From assembly GCA_026018925.1 (NCBI GenBank), contig JAKSZU010000005.1, positions 82,387,398 through 82,451,397 on the forward strand: a stretch of 64,000 bases of DNA, in the 5' to 3' direction. Source of the stretch: Tupaia tana. Taxonomy: Eukaryota > Chordata > Mammalia > Scandentia > Tupaiidae. A model generated the notes under the pieces. That model saw only the letters and a program-made list of their open reading frames with translations, had not been told where the DNA came from and ran no database searches. A program made the position numbers and the translations under genes. This document shows positions 21,488 through 32,991 of the stretch, one piece after another (position 1 is the first letter of the stretch; each line of letters starts with the position of its first letter).

Positions 21488-22889
21488 TGACTGGAAGTTA
21501 AACTGAATAGATACATTTTTGGTATTCTATAAGAGAACATTTGTGAAATGAAGACAAATAGAAGAAATGAATGGACATGCTGTAATTTCTTAAGATACCA
21601 GAGAAAATCTGTGGGGCTATTTTTTTTTTTTTTTGCATTTTACTATAATACTCTATATTGTAATAGCAACATTTATTACCATTAACAAAACTATATAATT
21701 TAAGAATATTACAATTTTAGAATGCTAAATATACTCTATAATCCCAAGCTTTTGCTAAGTCATATAGACCTGATGCATCAAATTTATATGAAATAGCAAC
21801 CAATTAATTTATTTGGTTGTTAATCAACTGAAGACTTTAACACTGGGAGGAATAGCAATAATTACTGTTGCAGAAGTAAAGAGAGCTCGTGTGTCTACGT
21901 CTTTTTTCAAACAAGAGAATTATTTTTACTTGAGTGTAACTTCATTTTTCACGCAAGCAAGTACATGGTTAAAGATTTTGTATTTCATTCTATAAGATTT
22001 CCTAGCATTTTTCCTAAACATAACATTTCATCTCTCTGAAGATACGGGCATTAATGGCTAGTACGATTTTATTTAATGCAGCTGCGTGCTGTGGAAATAC
22101 AATAGTCCATAATGAGACAAAAGTTGAAATTTGAAACACCATGACCTGACACAACAATTTTTACAGACTGTGACTTTAAACAAACTTACTGTCAGCATTG
22201 TCTGTCACTTTTTGTTTGAGTTTTGCAGTTTGATTGAATAAAGTTTCTATTCACTCGGCAAATTGGTAATACTTTTATCTCTAGAGGCATTTCTTCACTG
22301 GGAAAAAAGTTTTTTACTAGGGGAGAAAGGATTTTTTATTCAGAGCTTTTTGAGAGAGCAGTGAAAGCTGTGTGCTTTCTGAGTCAATATTTTTTCTGTA
22401 ACAAGTTAGGCAAGTGACATGATTCAGTATTTTAGTTAGTTTCGAAGAAAAATTAAATATATCCATCTTACAATGATTTATTTGTTTAATGTAGTAACGA
22501 TGAATTAGATTAATTTACAGTAGAAAAAAATTGGACTCAACGATTCACAAAACCTGTAATACTAATTAAATGACAAATATTTTACTTTACATTAATTGTT
22601 GTCCCCATGTGAACTCATACATATTTCAGAAACCACTAGAAAGACTGATATTGAGCTAAGTTTTGTATTTAAAATCAAGGGTTGTAAAATATGAGGTTCA
22701 ATAAAGAGAGAGATTTTCAAAAGTTTCCTTTCATTTATTAGTATTTCCAACTTTCTTTAGTCCTGAGATTGAAACATATTCTAAACTCAAATCTAATAGT
22801 CATAATTTAGTCATTAATCTTACTGCCCCATTAAACATTTTTTACTTCATGTGAATTAGATTTTATGTTACTATGTTGTACTAAATTAT
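21488..22889. other. Intergenic unique-looking DNA
   Basis: No assignable repeat except a T tract at 21621-21634. No coding signal. Confidence 0.5.
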
Positions 22890-23163
22890 TATTTTATTTT
22901 TTAATATTTATTTATTTATTTATTTATTTATTTATTTTGGCATTGAGCATGACCAGTTTCCAGACAGAAACAGAGAGGGGGAAAAGTGAGAAATCGTCCC
23001 TCAGGGGAGGTGGCTGCACCACAATCCCTTCTCCTCCATTCTTTCAGATTTCTGGGCAGCATACACATGCACCAGGTGTGATTTTTAAACTGCTAGGTCT
23101 GGAATTTGAACCACACAGCCATGTGGAAATCCAGTGCCTTACTACCATACCACCTGGTGGCCC
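22890..23163 (-). mobile_element. SINE-A, full length, old
   Basis: (ATTT)n tail at 22903-22938, then 'ccctcaggggaggtggctgcacc', 'ttctcctccattc', head ending 'ataccacctggtggccc'. Confidence 0.87.
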
Positions 23164-23188
23164 AATACAAAAAATTTCAAACCACTAA

Positions 23189-23262
23189 CTATTGATATTT
23201 ATTTCATAGTGCTATTGATATTTATTTCATAGTGCTATTGATATTTATTTCATAATGCCTTT
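23189..23262. repeat. 23-bp tandem repeat, about 3 copies
   Basis: The unit ATTGATATTTATTTCATAGTGCT is repeated three times, the last copy changed to 'cataatgcc'. The first two units are identical. Confidence 0.9.
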
Positions 23263-23401
23263 GACTACCTGATTTCTAAATATCTTAATTACCAAATCAT
23301 GACAGTGCAGTTATTTTTCATATCAATTTTGAATGTGGAGGGTTAAATATGACTCCTTTAGTTATTTTTTTTTCTTCATCTAGGTTTCTAATTGTTTTTT
23401 T

Positions 23402-23469
23402 TAAAGAATTATTTTATTTTACTTTATTTATTATTATTATCGTTATTATTTTCCAGTTTGATCAGAAAG

Positions 23470-23521
<52 letters not shown>

Positions 23522-23612
23522 TGAGAAAGCAAGCCACCAGGTCCAAGACTTGAACCATGGTTGGCCATGTGGGAGTCCAGCGCCTTTAACCACCGTGCGA
23601 CTTGCCAGCCCC
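23402..23612 (-). mobile_element. SINE-A, short type, with (GA)n
   Basis: A/T-rich tail, pure GA run at 23474-23518 in the purine segment, then 'aagccaccaggtccaagact' directly, without GC body; head ends 'cgacttgccagcccc'. Flanked by TCTAATTGTTTTTTT at 23387 and 23613. Confidence 0.88.
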
Positions 23613-23620
23613 TCTAATTG

Positions 23621-23985
23621 TTTTTTTTTGTATACTGCCAGGGAAGGATAATCAGAAAAACTGTAACTTTTCCTAAGTATATTTATAAGACAATATTAAA
23701 ATAAAGAACAGATGCACTGAATTTATTAACCATAAGTATTCATGCTATTTAATTGGTTAAATAACAGCATTAGCCTTCACTGTACACTAAAATAAAATCA
23801 AATTACTTAAGTATAATCGTTATTACAAATAGTTTATTAAGGTCAGGGAAGGATTTACTATTGACAAAAGTCTGTTAAAGTTCTGCTTCTGCCTAGAATG
23901 TTCAAAGGTGGAAAATGCTACCTCTCTTATAACAATGAGAAAGGAAGGAGATAGGAAGGAAAAGAAAGAAAAGTTACAAACATAT
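23621..23985. other. Intergenic, nothing recognised
   Basis: AT-rich, no assignable element. Confidence 0.45.
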
Positions 23986-24016
23986 ATAAATATATATATA
24001 CACATATAACATATAC

Positions 24017-24056
<40 letters not shown>
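23986..24056. repeat. (TA)n/(TG)n microsatellite
   Basis: TATA-rich words followed by an uninterrupted TG run at 24020-24052. Confidence 0.9.
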
Positions 24057-24057
<1 letters not shown>

Positions 24058-24059
24058 AT

Positions 24060-24183
24060 TTTGTGAGTGCATGCACCTGGCATGAGTTTTAAATGCTGGG
24101 TCTGGGACTTGAACAGTGGTTGACACTGACACATAGGAGTTCAGCGGCATAATTATTAAAATTACTAAAACATCTGCTGGTCC
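24060..24183 (-). mobile_element. SINE-A, head half only
   Basis: 'tgcatgcacctggcatgagttttaaatg', 'ggacttgaacagtggttg', 'catctgctggtccc'. The 3' half is missing and a microsatellite occupies its place. Confidence 0.8.
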
Positions 24184-24509
24184 CACAAACACAAAATTTA
24201 ACAATTTTCAGAAATATGAGGCTTCAGGGGCACCAGCATATTTGACATTCAATAGGAAACAAACCTTCCTGAGGGGATATGGAATGTATAGATCAATGGA
24301 TAAGACTGGACTATCAAATAAACGTGTTGCAATGGAAAACATGGGAAACATGTATGAACATATGGGGGATATCAGTGAAGAATGAAAACTGCAAGAGATC
24401 TAAAAGAAAAAAAAATCACTTAAAAATATAACGTAAGAAAAAATGATTTCTTTTGAAAAACTCAAGAGTGAAGGACACACATCCAAGATATAAACACAAT
24501 AATAGGTTT
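24184..24509. other. Unassigned, purine-rich
   Basis: Contains 'gaaaactgcaagagatctaaaag' and similar words that would fit an old L1. The match is too weak to call. Confidence 0.35.
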
Positions 24510-24896
24510 GAGCTATGGTTTGAATGTTAGGTCCCCTCCAAAATTCACATTGAAATTTAATTGCTAGTGTAAAAGTATTGGGAAGTAGGACCTTTAAATG
24601 ATGATTTGGCCATGAGGCCTCCAGCCTCAGAAATGGGTTTAATGTCTTAAAAAAGGCTCTTTGGAGACAGTGCTTTCTCTCTTTTGTCCCTTCAGCCTTC
24701 TGCCATGTAACTACCCAGCCTTTCTCTCTCCCAGAGGACATGGCATGGAAGGCATCTCCTTAGGAGAGATTTTCTCACTGGATATCAAACCTGCCAGTTT
24801 CTTGAGCTTAGACTTCTCAGGTGCCAGAAATGTGAACCAATAGATATCTACTGTTTATAAATATTTTGCATTAGCAGTACAAAATGGACCAAGTCT
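24510..24896 (+). mobile_element. MLT1-type MaLR LTR
   Basis: 'ctatggtttgaatgttaggt', 'cccctccaaaattcacattgaaatttaattgctagtgtaaaagtattgggaagtagg' pattern, 'ccttctgccatgtaac', 'cttgagcttagacttctcagg' and 'ccagaaatgtgaaccaata' follow the MLT1 LTR consensus from end to end. No internal ERVL-MaLR sequence, so it is a solo LTR. Confidence 0.88.
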
Positions 24897-25188
24897 GTTA
24901 AAATTACTCAAAATAAAACTCAAAAAAGGATGAAACAAATATAACATATACAGGGATCATGAGATAGAATAAAAATAATCAGGAAAATATTTATTTAAAA
25001 GGTATTGGATACTCAAAAATCTTTCTAGAAATATAAAACACAAGAAACGACAGATACAAAACATGAGATAATCACATTTGAGCTTTTATTAAAATCAAAA
25101 ACAAAAACAGAATACAAGCATACACACAGATATAGATGCATCATCTTGCAATTTTTATATTAAAACATGTGAATTGAAGATAAAGGAA

Positions 25189-25450
25189 AAAAAATTTTTT
25201 TGGAGATGTTTTTGCTATAAGGCGCATGTACTCGTCAGAAAGACAGAGAGAGACAGAGAAACAGAAAGCGAGAAGTCACCCCCCAAGGGAGATGGTTATA
25301 CCACAATCCCTTCTCCATTCTCCTCTTGGGATCTTGGGCATACACGCACATGCTCCCGGAGTGAGTTCAAGCCATGAGGTCTGGGATTTGAACCGCGGTC
25401 AGCTACATGGAAGTTCAGCGACATAGCCATTATGCTAACTGCTGGTCCCC
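25189..25450 (-). mobile_element. SINE-A, full length
   Basis: 'ggagatgtttttgctataagg', 'caccccccaagggagatgg', head ending 'ctaactgctggtcccc'. Target duplication AGATAAAGGAA at 25178-25188 and 25451-25461. Confidence 0.93.
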
Positions 25451-25461
25451 AGATAAAGGAA

Positions 25462-27131
25462 CATTTTTGAAGGCAGCCACATTGGGAAATAAAAAGACAA
25501 ATTACATGTAGAGAAACACCCCCTCACACACAAATTGTGACATAAATTACAAAGACGAGAAGGCAGTGGAAATATAATTTAATTAAAAAATTAAAAAACA
25601 TGTTAACTTAATTAACTACAGTATAATATTAAAATTAGAAAGATGCCTGTTACGATATGTCCATACAGTTCTATGCAATTATTCCAAATGTGTAGGTCCA
25701 TTTAATGACCCCCTAATCAAGATATAGAACTATTGGGTTGTCAGAAAAATCATGATGCAATTTTGCACAAAAAAATAAGTCATGACTTTTCTGGTGACCC
25801 AATATATTTTTACAACAAAGTTCTCTTTCATCTTATCCTTTATAGTTATATCTATTTTCTAGTTTCTAGAAACTATTCACTTACTTCCCATCTATATCAC
25901 TCTTTGTCATGTTGAGAATGCTAAAACAAGTGGACTTACACTGTATATGACATTTTGAGTTTAGCATTTTTCAGTTAAGTCTTTTACATGTAGTTGTATT
26001 TTCTGTTCTTCTGCACTATCGATCCCTGTTTTTTTAAAACACATTTTAAAATTAGATTTATAGAGATATAATTTATATTTAGTTACATTTACTCAGTTTG
26101 TTGTTCTATAAAATTTTTATTGTAAAATGATAATCTCTGTCATTACATTGGTATATTTAGACCATTTACATTTAATAATTACTGAATAAGGAAAGGCTTA
26201 CTTTTATATGTTATATAAGCTTTTACAATTTTATTTTCAGCAATATAGAAAAACATTAGAAATTAGTAGCCCATAAATCACATCATCTGACTTAAGTTGT
26301 AGAAGGAGCCTTCTGCCTGAGTAATGACAAACTAGGATTTTGTGAAATAATTATACAATAATAGTAAGATTGTGATGATAGCAGTACAAATTATGAGAAC
26401 TGCATTTTTTAAAAGAACATTTGAATAAGGTATACATATTGTGTAGCATTACACTATTGAACCAAAAAGGACAACTGTAAAGCAAAAGTTAAAGAAAAGG
26501 GGTAGTTTATTACTCTATCAAAGCTAGCATCAAATAAGAGTCAGACTCTGGAGTCATGCAGTGAGACCCACCAGCACCATGACCAGTGGAAAGGACAGCA
26601 TGTCTGTCCACATTGAAAAGGTGAGGTTATTTAATACCAGTAAGAGGATTAGGATACACGTAAGTTGCTTTAAAAGTTCTCACACTGGGCTAAGATAAAA
26701 GAGAAGGTCTTATGCATATGAAGGAAGAGACAGGATGGTTAAAAATCTAACAGCAGAAGCTATCTGAAGAACCGTATTGACAGTGATGGTTGTCCATTCA
26801 GCAGAATGTGTGATCAGCCTAAGAAAGTCTGCAAACCTGGAATTATCTTGATAAAGAATTTCTTGTAGAAGTCAGTGCCAAAGTCAGTAAGAAAAAAAGC
26901 ACAACCGGTAAGCAGGCTGGTCAGCAGCATAGTTCCTACCTTATAGTTCTCTAACTCCTGTTTCTCTCTCTTTTTCTCTGTCTCACCCTTTCTTGATGCT
27001 TTTGAAATTACCCAGTGTCAGATATTGTATTATAGCAGCATACATATATACATAGAGAGAGCCATCCCTTTTCCAGATAAACTTTATCTTCACATACTAT
27101 ACCCCAAAAATTATGTATAATCATGTCAGTT
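25462..27131. other. Intergenic, nothing recognised
   Basis: AT-rich apparently unique DNA. No coding frame, RNA gene or assignable repeat seen on either strand. Confidence 0.5.
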
Positions 27132-27146
27132 AAAAAAATTCCTCTT

Positions 27147-27411
27147 GGGACCAGCAGTTAGCGTAATGGCTATGTCGCTGGACTCCCACGTAGTCGACCG
27201 CGGTTCGAGTCCCGGGCCCGGCGGCTTAAACTCACGCCGGGCGCGTGTGCGTGCGTGCTCAAGATCCCGAGAGGAGAATGGAGGAGAAGGGATTGCGGCG
27301 TGGCCACCCCTCCTGGGGGGTGATTTCCTGCTTTCTATCTCTCTGTCTCTCTCTGTCTGTCTGGCGAGCGCACGCACCCTATAGCAAAAACCTCTCCAAA
27401 AAAAAAAAAAA
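27147..27411 (+). mobile_element. SINE-A1, young, near consensus
   Basis: One of the cleanest A1 copies: GGGACCAGCAGTTAGCG, B box GGTTCGAGTCCC, GGCGGCTTAAACTCACGCCG, 'ctatagcaaaaacctctcc' and an A-tail. A 15-bp target duplication AAAAAAATTCCTCTT lies at 27132-27146 and 27412-27426. Confidence 0.97.
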
Positions 27412-27495
27412 AAAAAAATTCCTCTTATATACAAAGGTGTAGTAATTATCTGTCATCTAAAGTGAAATGGATGTATTTCAGAAGTTAAGTAACTT

Positions 27496-27772
27496 TGGGA
27501 AACAGCAGTTAGAGTAATGGCTATGTCGCTGGACTCCCACGTAGTCAACCACGGACTGCGGTTCACGTCCTGGACCCAGTGGCTTAAAACTCATGCCGGG
27601 CGCGTGTGCGTGCGTGCCCAAGATCCCGAGAGGAGAATGGAGGAGAAGGGATTGCAGCATGACCATTCCCCCTGGAGGGTGATTTCTCGCTTTCTGTCTC
27701 TATTTCTGTCTGTCTGTCTGGCGAGAGTACGTGCCCTATAGCGAAAACCTCTCCAAAAAAAAAAAAAAAAAA
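27496..27772 (+). mobile_element. SINE-A2-like copy
   Basis: 'gggaaacagcagttagagtaatgg', 'gttcacgtcctggacc', TGACCATTCC, 'tatagcgaaaacctctcc'. A short local duplication ('ccacggactgcggtt') extends the head. Confidence 0.93.
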
Positions 27773-28768
27773 ATGAAATTAAGTTTAAAATAAATTGTCA
27801 AGTTATGCTCCCTCCCTCTTTTTTTTAAACTTATTATACAGACTCTATCAGCTTTGAGTTAGGAAATTTTGTATTTTGTATTATGAACATAAAAACCTAT
27901 TAACAAGTAGATTTTATATTAGATGTTCTTATCACAATAAAATAGTCTATGGAAACTTTATAAACTGTTTACAATAAGACAATGGGTAAGGTACAAATAA
28001 TCTTAACTTTTCTCATGTAAAATAAGATAAGCAATATATTTTCAGTTGTGCAATTGGCATTATAGCAAGATTTATTTTCAGTCCAAAACCACTGAATAGT
28101 CTTAGCAAGACAATAGAACACATGTAGAAAAGATAAAAACAAATGTATATTAAATATTTTTAAATAAATTGCTATTCACTAAAACAGGACATTTGAGTCT
28201 ATTTATAGTTGCAGATTTTCTGAGCAGTAAATTGCCTATGGGATACAAGGATATTTTGAAAATGTATTGCAAACAAGGTCATATTATGGTTTATCTTCTT
28301 TAAACAGCAATTTTAACATGTTCTTTTAAAGTAAAAATAAACTAAATTATTTGAAACTTTTTTTTTTTTTACTTAGTAGAAAAAAAATAGTTGCTATGCA
28401 TTTTCATGTGTCTTTCCAAGGGAGCTCTACATGCGATGAGACTTTTTCTGAACTTTCTATCTAATCCTCAGTAGTCCATTTGAAAACAGTGTGCTTTAGG
28501 TAAATCTGGGCAGATCGTAGCTTAGATTCAAATTCCTTATGCATTTTTTTCTAAATTAAACACTGGTGCTTCTTAATATTAGACATTGCTAATGTCTGCT
28601 TTTTTTTTAAGCAATGCTTTAGTTCTATAACTAATATAAAAATAAGCTCTTGACCCTATAACAAAATAATCAAACAAGTAAAAAACTCAGAAATAAACCC
28701 TCTCTTATCCAGCTATATGTACATTTTTTAAAAGATGACAAAATAAAATATTCAGTTTTTAATAAAAT
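27773..28768. other. Intergenic, nothing recognised
   Basis: AT-rich, with T tracts near 28359 and 28601. No assignable element. Confidence 0.5.
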
Positions 28769-28935
28769 GGGCCAGCATGTGGCATGGTGGTTGAGGTACT
28801 GGACTCCCACATGGCAAGCCATGGTTCAAATCCCAGACCTGGATGCTTGCTTTCTCACTTTTTTTTTTCTCTTTCTCTTTCTCTCTCTCTATTTGACTCT
28901 CTGGTGAACACACATGCCCTATGACAAATGCACAA
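28769..28935 (+). mobile_element. SINE-A, short type
   Basis: GGGCCAGCATGTGGCATGGTGG head, 'ggttcaaatcccagacctgg', directly into 'gcttgctttctcact' and a CT-rich segment, then 'ctatgacaaatgca' and an (AAT)n tail. Confidence 0.87.
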
Positions 28936-28975
28936 ATAATAATAATAATAATAAATAAAATTAATAAAAAAAATA

Positions 28976-29230
28976 TAGAGCTTTTCTCATTAGGGCACAT
29001 GTGCTCACCAGAGAGAGAGAGAAACAGAGGCAGTGAGAGAGAAAATAAGAAATCACCCCCGAGTGTGGATGGCCATGCCACAATCCTTTCTCCTCCATTT
29101 TCTTCCCAGGATCTTAGACACACATACACACACACAAGGCCTGAGTTTCAAGTCACCAGATTTGAGACTTGGACCACAGTCAGCCCTATAGGAGTCCAGT
29201 GATGTAACTGCTTTACCATCTGCTGGGCCA
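28976..29230 (-). mobile_element. SINE-A, full length
   Basis: 'cattagggcacatgtgctcacc', 'cacccccgagtgtggatggcc', head ending 'taccatctgctgggcc'. It lies tail to tail with the short copy on its left. Confidence 0.88.
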
Positions 29231-29584
29231 ATGTTGATTTAAAAAGAAAAAAAAAAAATTCCAGCTGATTTTTCAATTTATTAACTCAAAGAATATAATA
29301 AGTTTACTTATACTCAGATGATTTAGAAAACAACAACAATGGCAACCAAAACACTATCTTGAGTCAATTAATTATTAGACACATTGATTCCCTTTATTCC
29401 CCTCAGTAGTTTATACAGTATGTAGAAATGTTGAATTGTATCTTGCAAGATTTATAGTACATGGAAAGTTATTCATTCTCATTTAAACTCTTAAGGTTTT
29501 GCAATTAGAATAATTTTATGTGAGCCTGTCTGTAGTACAAAAAAAATTAAAATATGTGAGGTTGGTAAGAATATTTTTTCTTTT
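29231..29584. other. Intergenic, nothing recognised
   Basis: AT-rich, no assignable element. Confidence 0.45.
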
Positions 29585-29720
29585 CCTATTTTTTCACATA
29601 TTTAAAATTTTATTTTTTTAAATTTATGTTATACATTCATTTGCTGTACATAACCACAGCCTGTAAAATGAATTTTCCCAGCAGGAATAAACTGATATTT
29701 GTTTCTTAATACAATGCATA
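29585..29720 (-). mobile_element. L1 3'-end fragment
   Basis: 'tatgttatacattcatttgctgtaca', 'gtaaaatgaattttcccagcagg' is the reverse complement of the terminal part shared by the 664 and 12440 copies. Confidence 0.55.
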
Positions 29721-29731
29721 CATAAATAGCA

Positions 29732-29736
<5 letters not shown>

Positions 29737-29776
<40 letters not shown>
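29737..29776. repeat. (TA)20 microsatellite
   Basis: Uninterrupted alternating TA of about 40 bp. Confidence 0.97.
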
Positions 29777-29779
<3 letters not shown>

Positions 29780-29834
29780 AAAAACCTGTCTTCACTTACA
29801 TCGTGATTAACATGAATTAAAACTAGATTATCAG

Positions 29835-30070
29835 CCCAGACACAGTGATACTGTGGTAACCCAATTCTCTGCAGTGCTGGAAGTCATATGGATGACAGGG
29901 ATTTGGTTTCTGAGTTGATCTGTTCTGATCTTTATATGTAATGTGCATGCGGTCATGCCTGTCACTGATTCTGACTAGAGGGGTTGGCCGGAGGAGAACA
30001 GCAGTATGAGACCCAGCTGAGCGTATTTATCTGTCTTCCTTTCTCTCTCTTATGAAAGAAAAAAAGAAAG
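29835..30070 (+). mobile_element. Candidate SINE-B copy
   Basis: 'gacacagtgatactgtggtaac' start, a G-rich middle, 'tctgtcttcctttctctctctt', 'atgaaag' and an A-rich tail. The layout matches 36776-37003, but sequence similarity is low. Confidence 0.4.
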
Positions 30071-30467
30071 AGAAAAAAAGTGAGAAAACTAGGTTATCTC
30101 TAAAAGAAAAAAGAATAGAATAATCTTAAAAAATTAGAGGTGGACAATTTCCTTAACTTTGCTCGATAAGGATAAACCATAGGTTCTAAAAATAAAGCCC
30201 GAATTTTACACTTGCAAAGCACAGAAGACATATTTTAGATTATGGTCTTTGAGGATTACTTGAGTAGGACGTACACAGATTACAGAGTGAACGCAAAGGA
30301 AATTTACTATTTATGAAAAAGTAGAAAGATCATTTAACCAATTTTAGAAAACATGGCAATAATATTGTCCCTTAGCTCAAAGTGATACAGCAGTGTAATC
30401 AATTCCAGACTTAAGACTGAATGGTGTGGCTACAGAGCGTGATAGGATTTCAAACAGCAAAGTGTGT
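30071..30467. other. Intergenic, nothing recognised
   Basis: AT-rich, no assignable element. Confidence 0.45.
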
Positions 30468-30483
30468 CAAGGTCTATGATTTT

Positions 30484-30737
30484 ATTATTATTATTATTAT
30501 TTAAAGAGATTTTCACTAATGGATGAATGCGTTCACTGGAGACAGAGACACAGAGAGACAGAAAGTGAGAAGTCACTGCCCAGGAGGGACAACCATGATG
30601 CAATCCCTTCTCCTTCATGTCCCTCTTGGTATTTGCGGCACATTTACAAACATACCCGGTATGAGTTTGAAGCCACCAGGTGCAGGACTTGAACTGTGGT
30701 TGGCTATGTGAGAGTCCATTACACCATTTGCTGGCCC
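30484..30737 (-). mobile_element. SINE-A, full length
   Basis: (TTA)n tail, 'agagattttcactaatgga', 'tgcccaggagggacaacc', head ending 'caccatttgctggcccc'. Target duplication AAGGTCTATGATTTTA (about 30468) and AAGGCCTATGACTTTA (30738), 14 of 16 identical. Confidence 0.9.
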
Positions 30738-30753
30738 CAAGGCCTATGACTTT

Positions 30754-31064
30754 AAAGAACAAGGTTTTGAAATATTTTCTGATTTGTTGTTAAACAATGC
30801 AGTTTCTTAATATCTTTTTCTTAATAGTCACCAGTAGAAGTTATTTCATTGTTTTACACACCTGTATTCCAAAATACTATACTTAATTCTGAATTAAAAT
30901 AAATAATAATTCTAGGTAGAAGATCATCCTTTTGCTCTATAGGGGAGGCAAAAATGTAACCTTTTCCCCTTTGCAATTGTATGATGTTTTTGCAGAACAG
31001 AACCTGAGAATAAATTTATATACAACATATAAATAAGTAAAAAGCATAAAAATAAATTTAAAAT
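30754..31064. other. Intergenic, nothing recognised
   Basis: AT-rich, no assignable element. Confidence 0.45.
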
Positions 31065-31175
31065 ACATTATTATTATTATTATTCTTCACAGAGGGTATG
31101 TGCACTTACCAGAAAGAAGAGAAACAGAGATGAGAGATGGAGAGACAGAAAGCACTCTCACCCAACATGCTGTGG

Positions 31176-32359
31176 TGGAGGAGTCCAACCCAGTGGGGCT
31201 CCAGGACCCGTCTGAGCCCTTTGATCTTTGAGCATCGCTTCCGGTTGGTTCAGTATGCTGGCAAGGCCACTACTGTACGCCCTCCGACCCTGGAACAAGC
31301 TTGGATCAATTAGCATATTGGCAAGGCCGTTTGCTATCCGCTCCGGGAAATGTAGTAGCCTTGCTGGGAAGTGACCCCCCTCTGACTCCCCGATATATTA
31401 CTATAAAAGAATTAATATAATTTTTTCATACATCTTTGTAGTAAGATTTCCCCAAAATCCCCCGACCGCTCCCTTTACTCTAATCACTTACTGTTAATTA
31501 CAGCGCTTCATTGGACACAACAAAGGGTGTGCTAAAGTTCTTCTTGATCTCCGGAAGGCCTTCCTTTCAAAACACATTTAAACTTAAAAATCATCTCTTA
31601 CGCAGAAACTGACCCAGGACACTCCCGCCTCACTGTAGTTTATGTTCTGACAAAGTACATGATGGTGGCAACACAAGCACAATACAATGCCTAGGTGTGC
31701 CACAAAGTTTTTCGTTAACTCATTAGTCACTTCACCACCAGTTGAAAAGGCTGTGTCCCCGCCCTCATCAAGTGAACACTAACTTCACCCTTTCAGGATA
31801 GGTAAATATATTAGGATTCCTTTAAATAAACTTTAGATCTCTATAAAATTATATAAATATCATTCTTTATTGAGATTTATAAGAACTAATGTCTGTACTT
31901 GAGATTTTCCTTTATAGAATCACAACCAGTAACTGCAAGATTGCTGCCGCCAAGTACTGGCTGATAATTAACTCTGCCTGCTGGAGCTGTTCTCCGAAAC
32001 TACACTCCCAGAACAGAAGTTCCCAAAAGCTTGCTTACATCAATCAAATAATTGTTGAATTGTATCGATGATTAATAGTCCTGCCCTTTATCAAACCCTG
32101 AATAGAACCTTTGATCTCTATTGTTAAAACTTTATGAATTGATAATTAGAACATGTAGCCCCTCTCCCATTCACTTGCATGTATCACATTTTCAATAAAA
32201 AGGCACGATGATTCCTAGCAGTTGTCACTCCTCAGAGAGCGATCTCTGGGAAGTGTCCGGCTGAGAGGACGTGCATGAAAAGGCACCGAGACCTCAGTCT
32301 TCCTTTCCTTCGCCGCCTCCGTCGAGTCAACCCACCCCCGCCGAGGCTGGGCCCCGGCA
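31176..32359 (+). mobile_element. Solo ERV LTR, 1,184 bp (betaretrovirus-like)
   Basis: Begins TGGAGGAGTCC and ends GGCCCCGGCA, with a perfect 6-bp target duplication CTGTGG at 31170-31175 and 32360-32365. AATAAA at 32194-32199 gives plus orientation and leaves about 160 bp of GC- and CpG-rich R/U5. TG...CA ends plus a 6-bp duplication are typical of class II (ERVK/betaretroviral) integrations. Long LTRs of this size occur in that group. No internal viral genes remain and no open frame longer than about 80 codons is present, so there is no sag-like gene. Retained CpGs and the perfect duplication suggest it is fairly young. Confidence 0.85.
32194..32199 (+). promoter_or_regulatory. LTR polyadenylation signal AATAAA
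   Basis: Canonical hexamer within the 1,184-bp LTR, placed about 160 bp before its 3' end as expected for the R region. Confidence 0.6.
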
Positions 32360-32530
32360 CTGTGGTATGCTTTGTTCCTTTCCCTTCCATTAGTCCATCT
32401 CCTCAGGATGTGGGACACTAATGTGCATGTGCCTAATATGTTTTCCAAGACTCTTGACTGGGATTAGAATTGCAGTCTGCCACGCAAGATTGACAACCTA
32501 TGCAATGCTGAACCACTGTACAGTGGGACT

Positions 32531-32991
32531 GACTGCAATATAAGATTTAGGTGACATAGGAGTTCTCATAAGGAGTGAATACCAAAAAAAGTAGTTAGAG
32601 TCTAATACATACTAAATTGGGCAAAAACTAGTAAGTTGTAAAAACAACTAAATTATGTGGAGAGGCTAAAGGAAGATTAGGTTTGTATTAACAAGATCTG
32701 TTTGTTCAGAATTTGCATGTTCTCGCCATTCGGTCCTTGATGATAACAATACTATTTACCTTTTCCATTTCATCTCTTGCTTAAAAATAAAGCATGAATG
32801 TGTGAATGTTAGAATGATCTTGCACCGCTTCTTTTTAATTGTTTGTTTTTAGCATATAGGAGGGTGTTATAAATATAACTCTTTTAGTTTATACACATCT
32901 AAAGAAATGTTTGTTTTGTATTTGTTTTTCCAATTACTCCAAAGCATTAATGGATTATATGATGTTGTTTGCTACATTTAAATTTAGGGGA
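32531..32991. other. Intergenic, nothing recognised
   Basis: AT-rich, no assignable element. Confidence 0.45.

Larger units (their letters stand above)
31065..32530 (-). mobile_element. SINE-A split by a retroviral LTR
   Basis: 31065-31175 is the tail and purine segment of an old minus SINE-A ('agagggtatgtgcacttacc'). The element continues after the LTR from 32366 ('cctttcccttccattagtcc', 'gattagaattgcagtctgcc', 'gctgaaccactgtac'). Joining the parts across one copy of the target repeat restores normal SINE order. Confidence 0.85.

Noticed and set aside
23461..23520. CRISPR-like or coding repeat
   Set aside because: It is a simple GA microsatellite within a SINE. No spacer-repeat alternation occurs anywhere in the window.
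24400..24741. 113-codon minus-strand frame
   Set aside because: It is antisense to an MLT1 LTR and its upstream flank.
27147..27220. tRNA gene
   Set aside because: The A- and B-box-like motifs belong to SINE heads. The acceptor stem does not pair and every instance is followed by the SINE body.
31176..32359. sag-like or other viral gene within the long LTR
   Set aside because: The longest frames are 60-77 codons, not consistent with a long accessory gene, and no viral protein motif is seen.
32215..32448. 77-codon minus-strand frame in GC-rich DNA, possible CpG-island gene start
   Set aside because: It lies across the 3' end of the 1.18-kb LTR and the adjacent SINE. The CpG richness belongs to the LTR R/U5.
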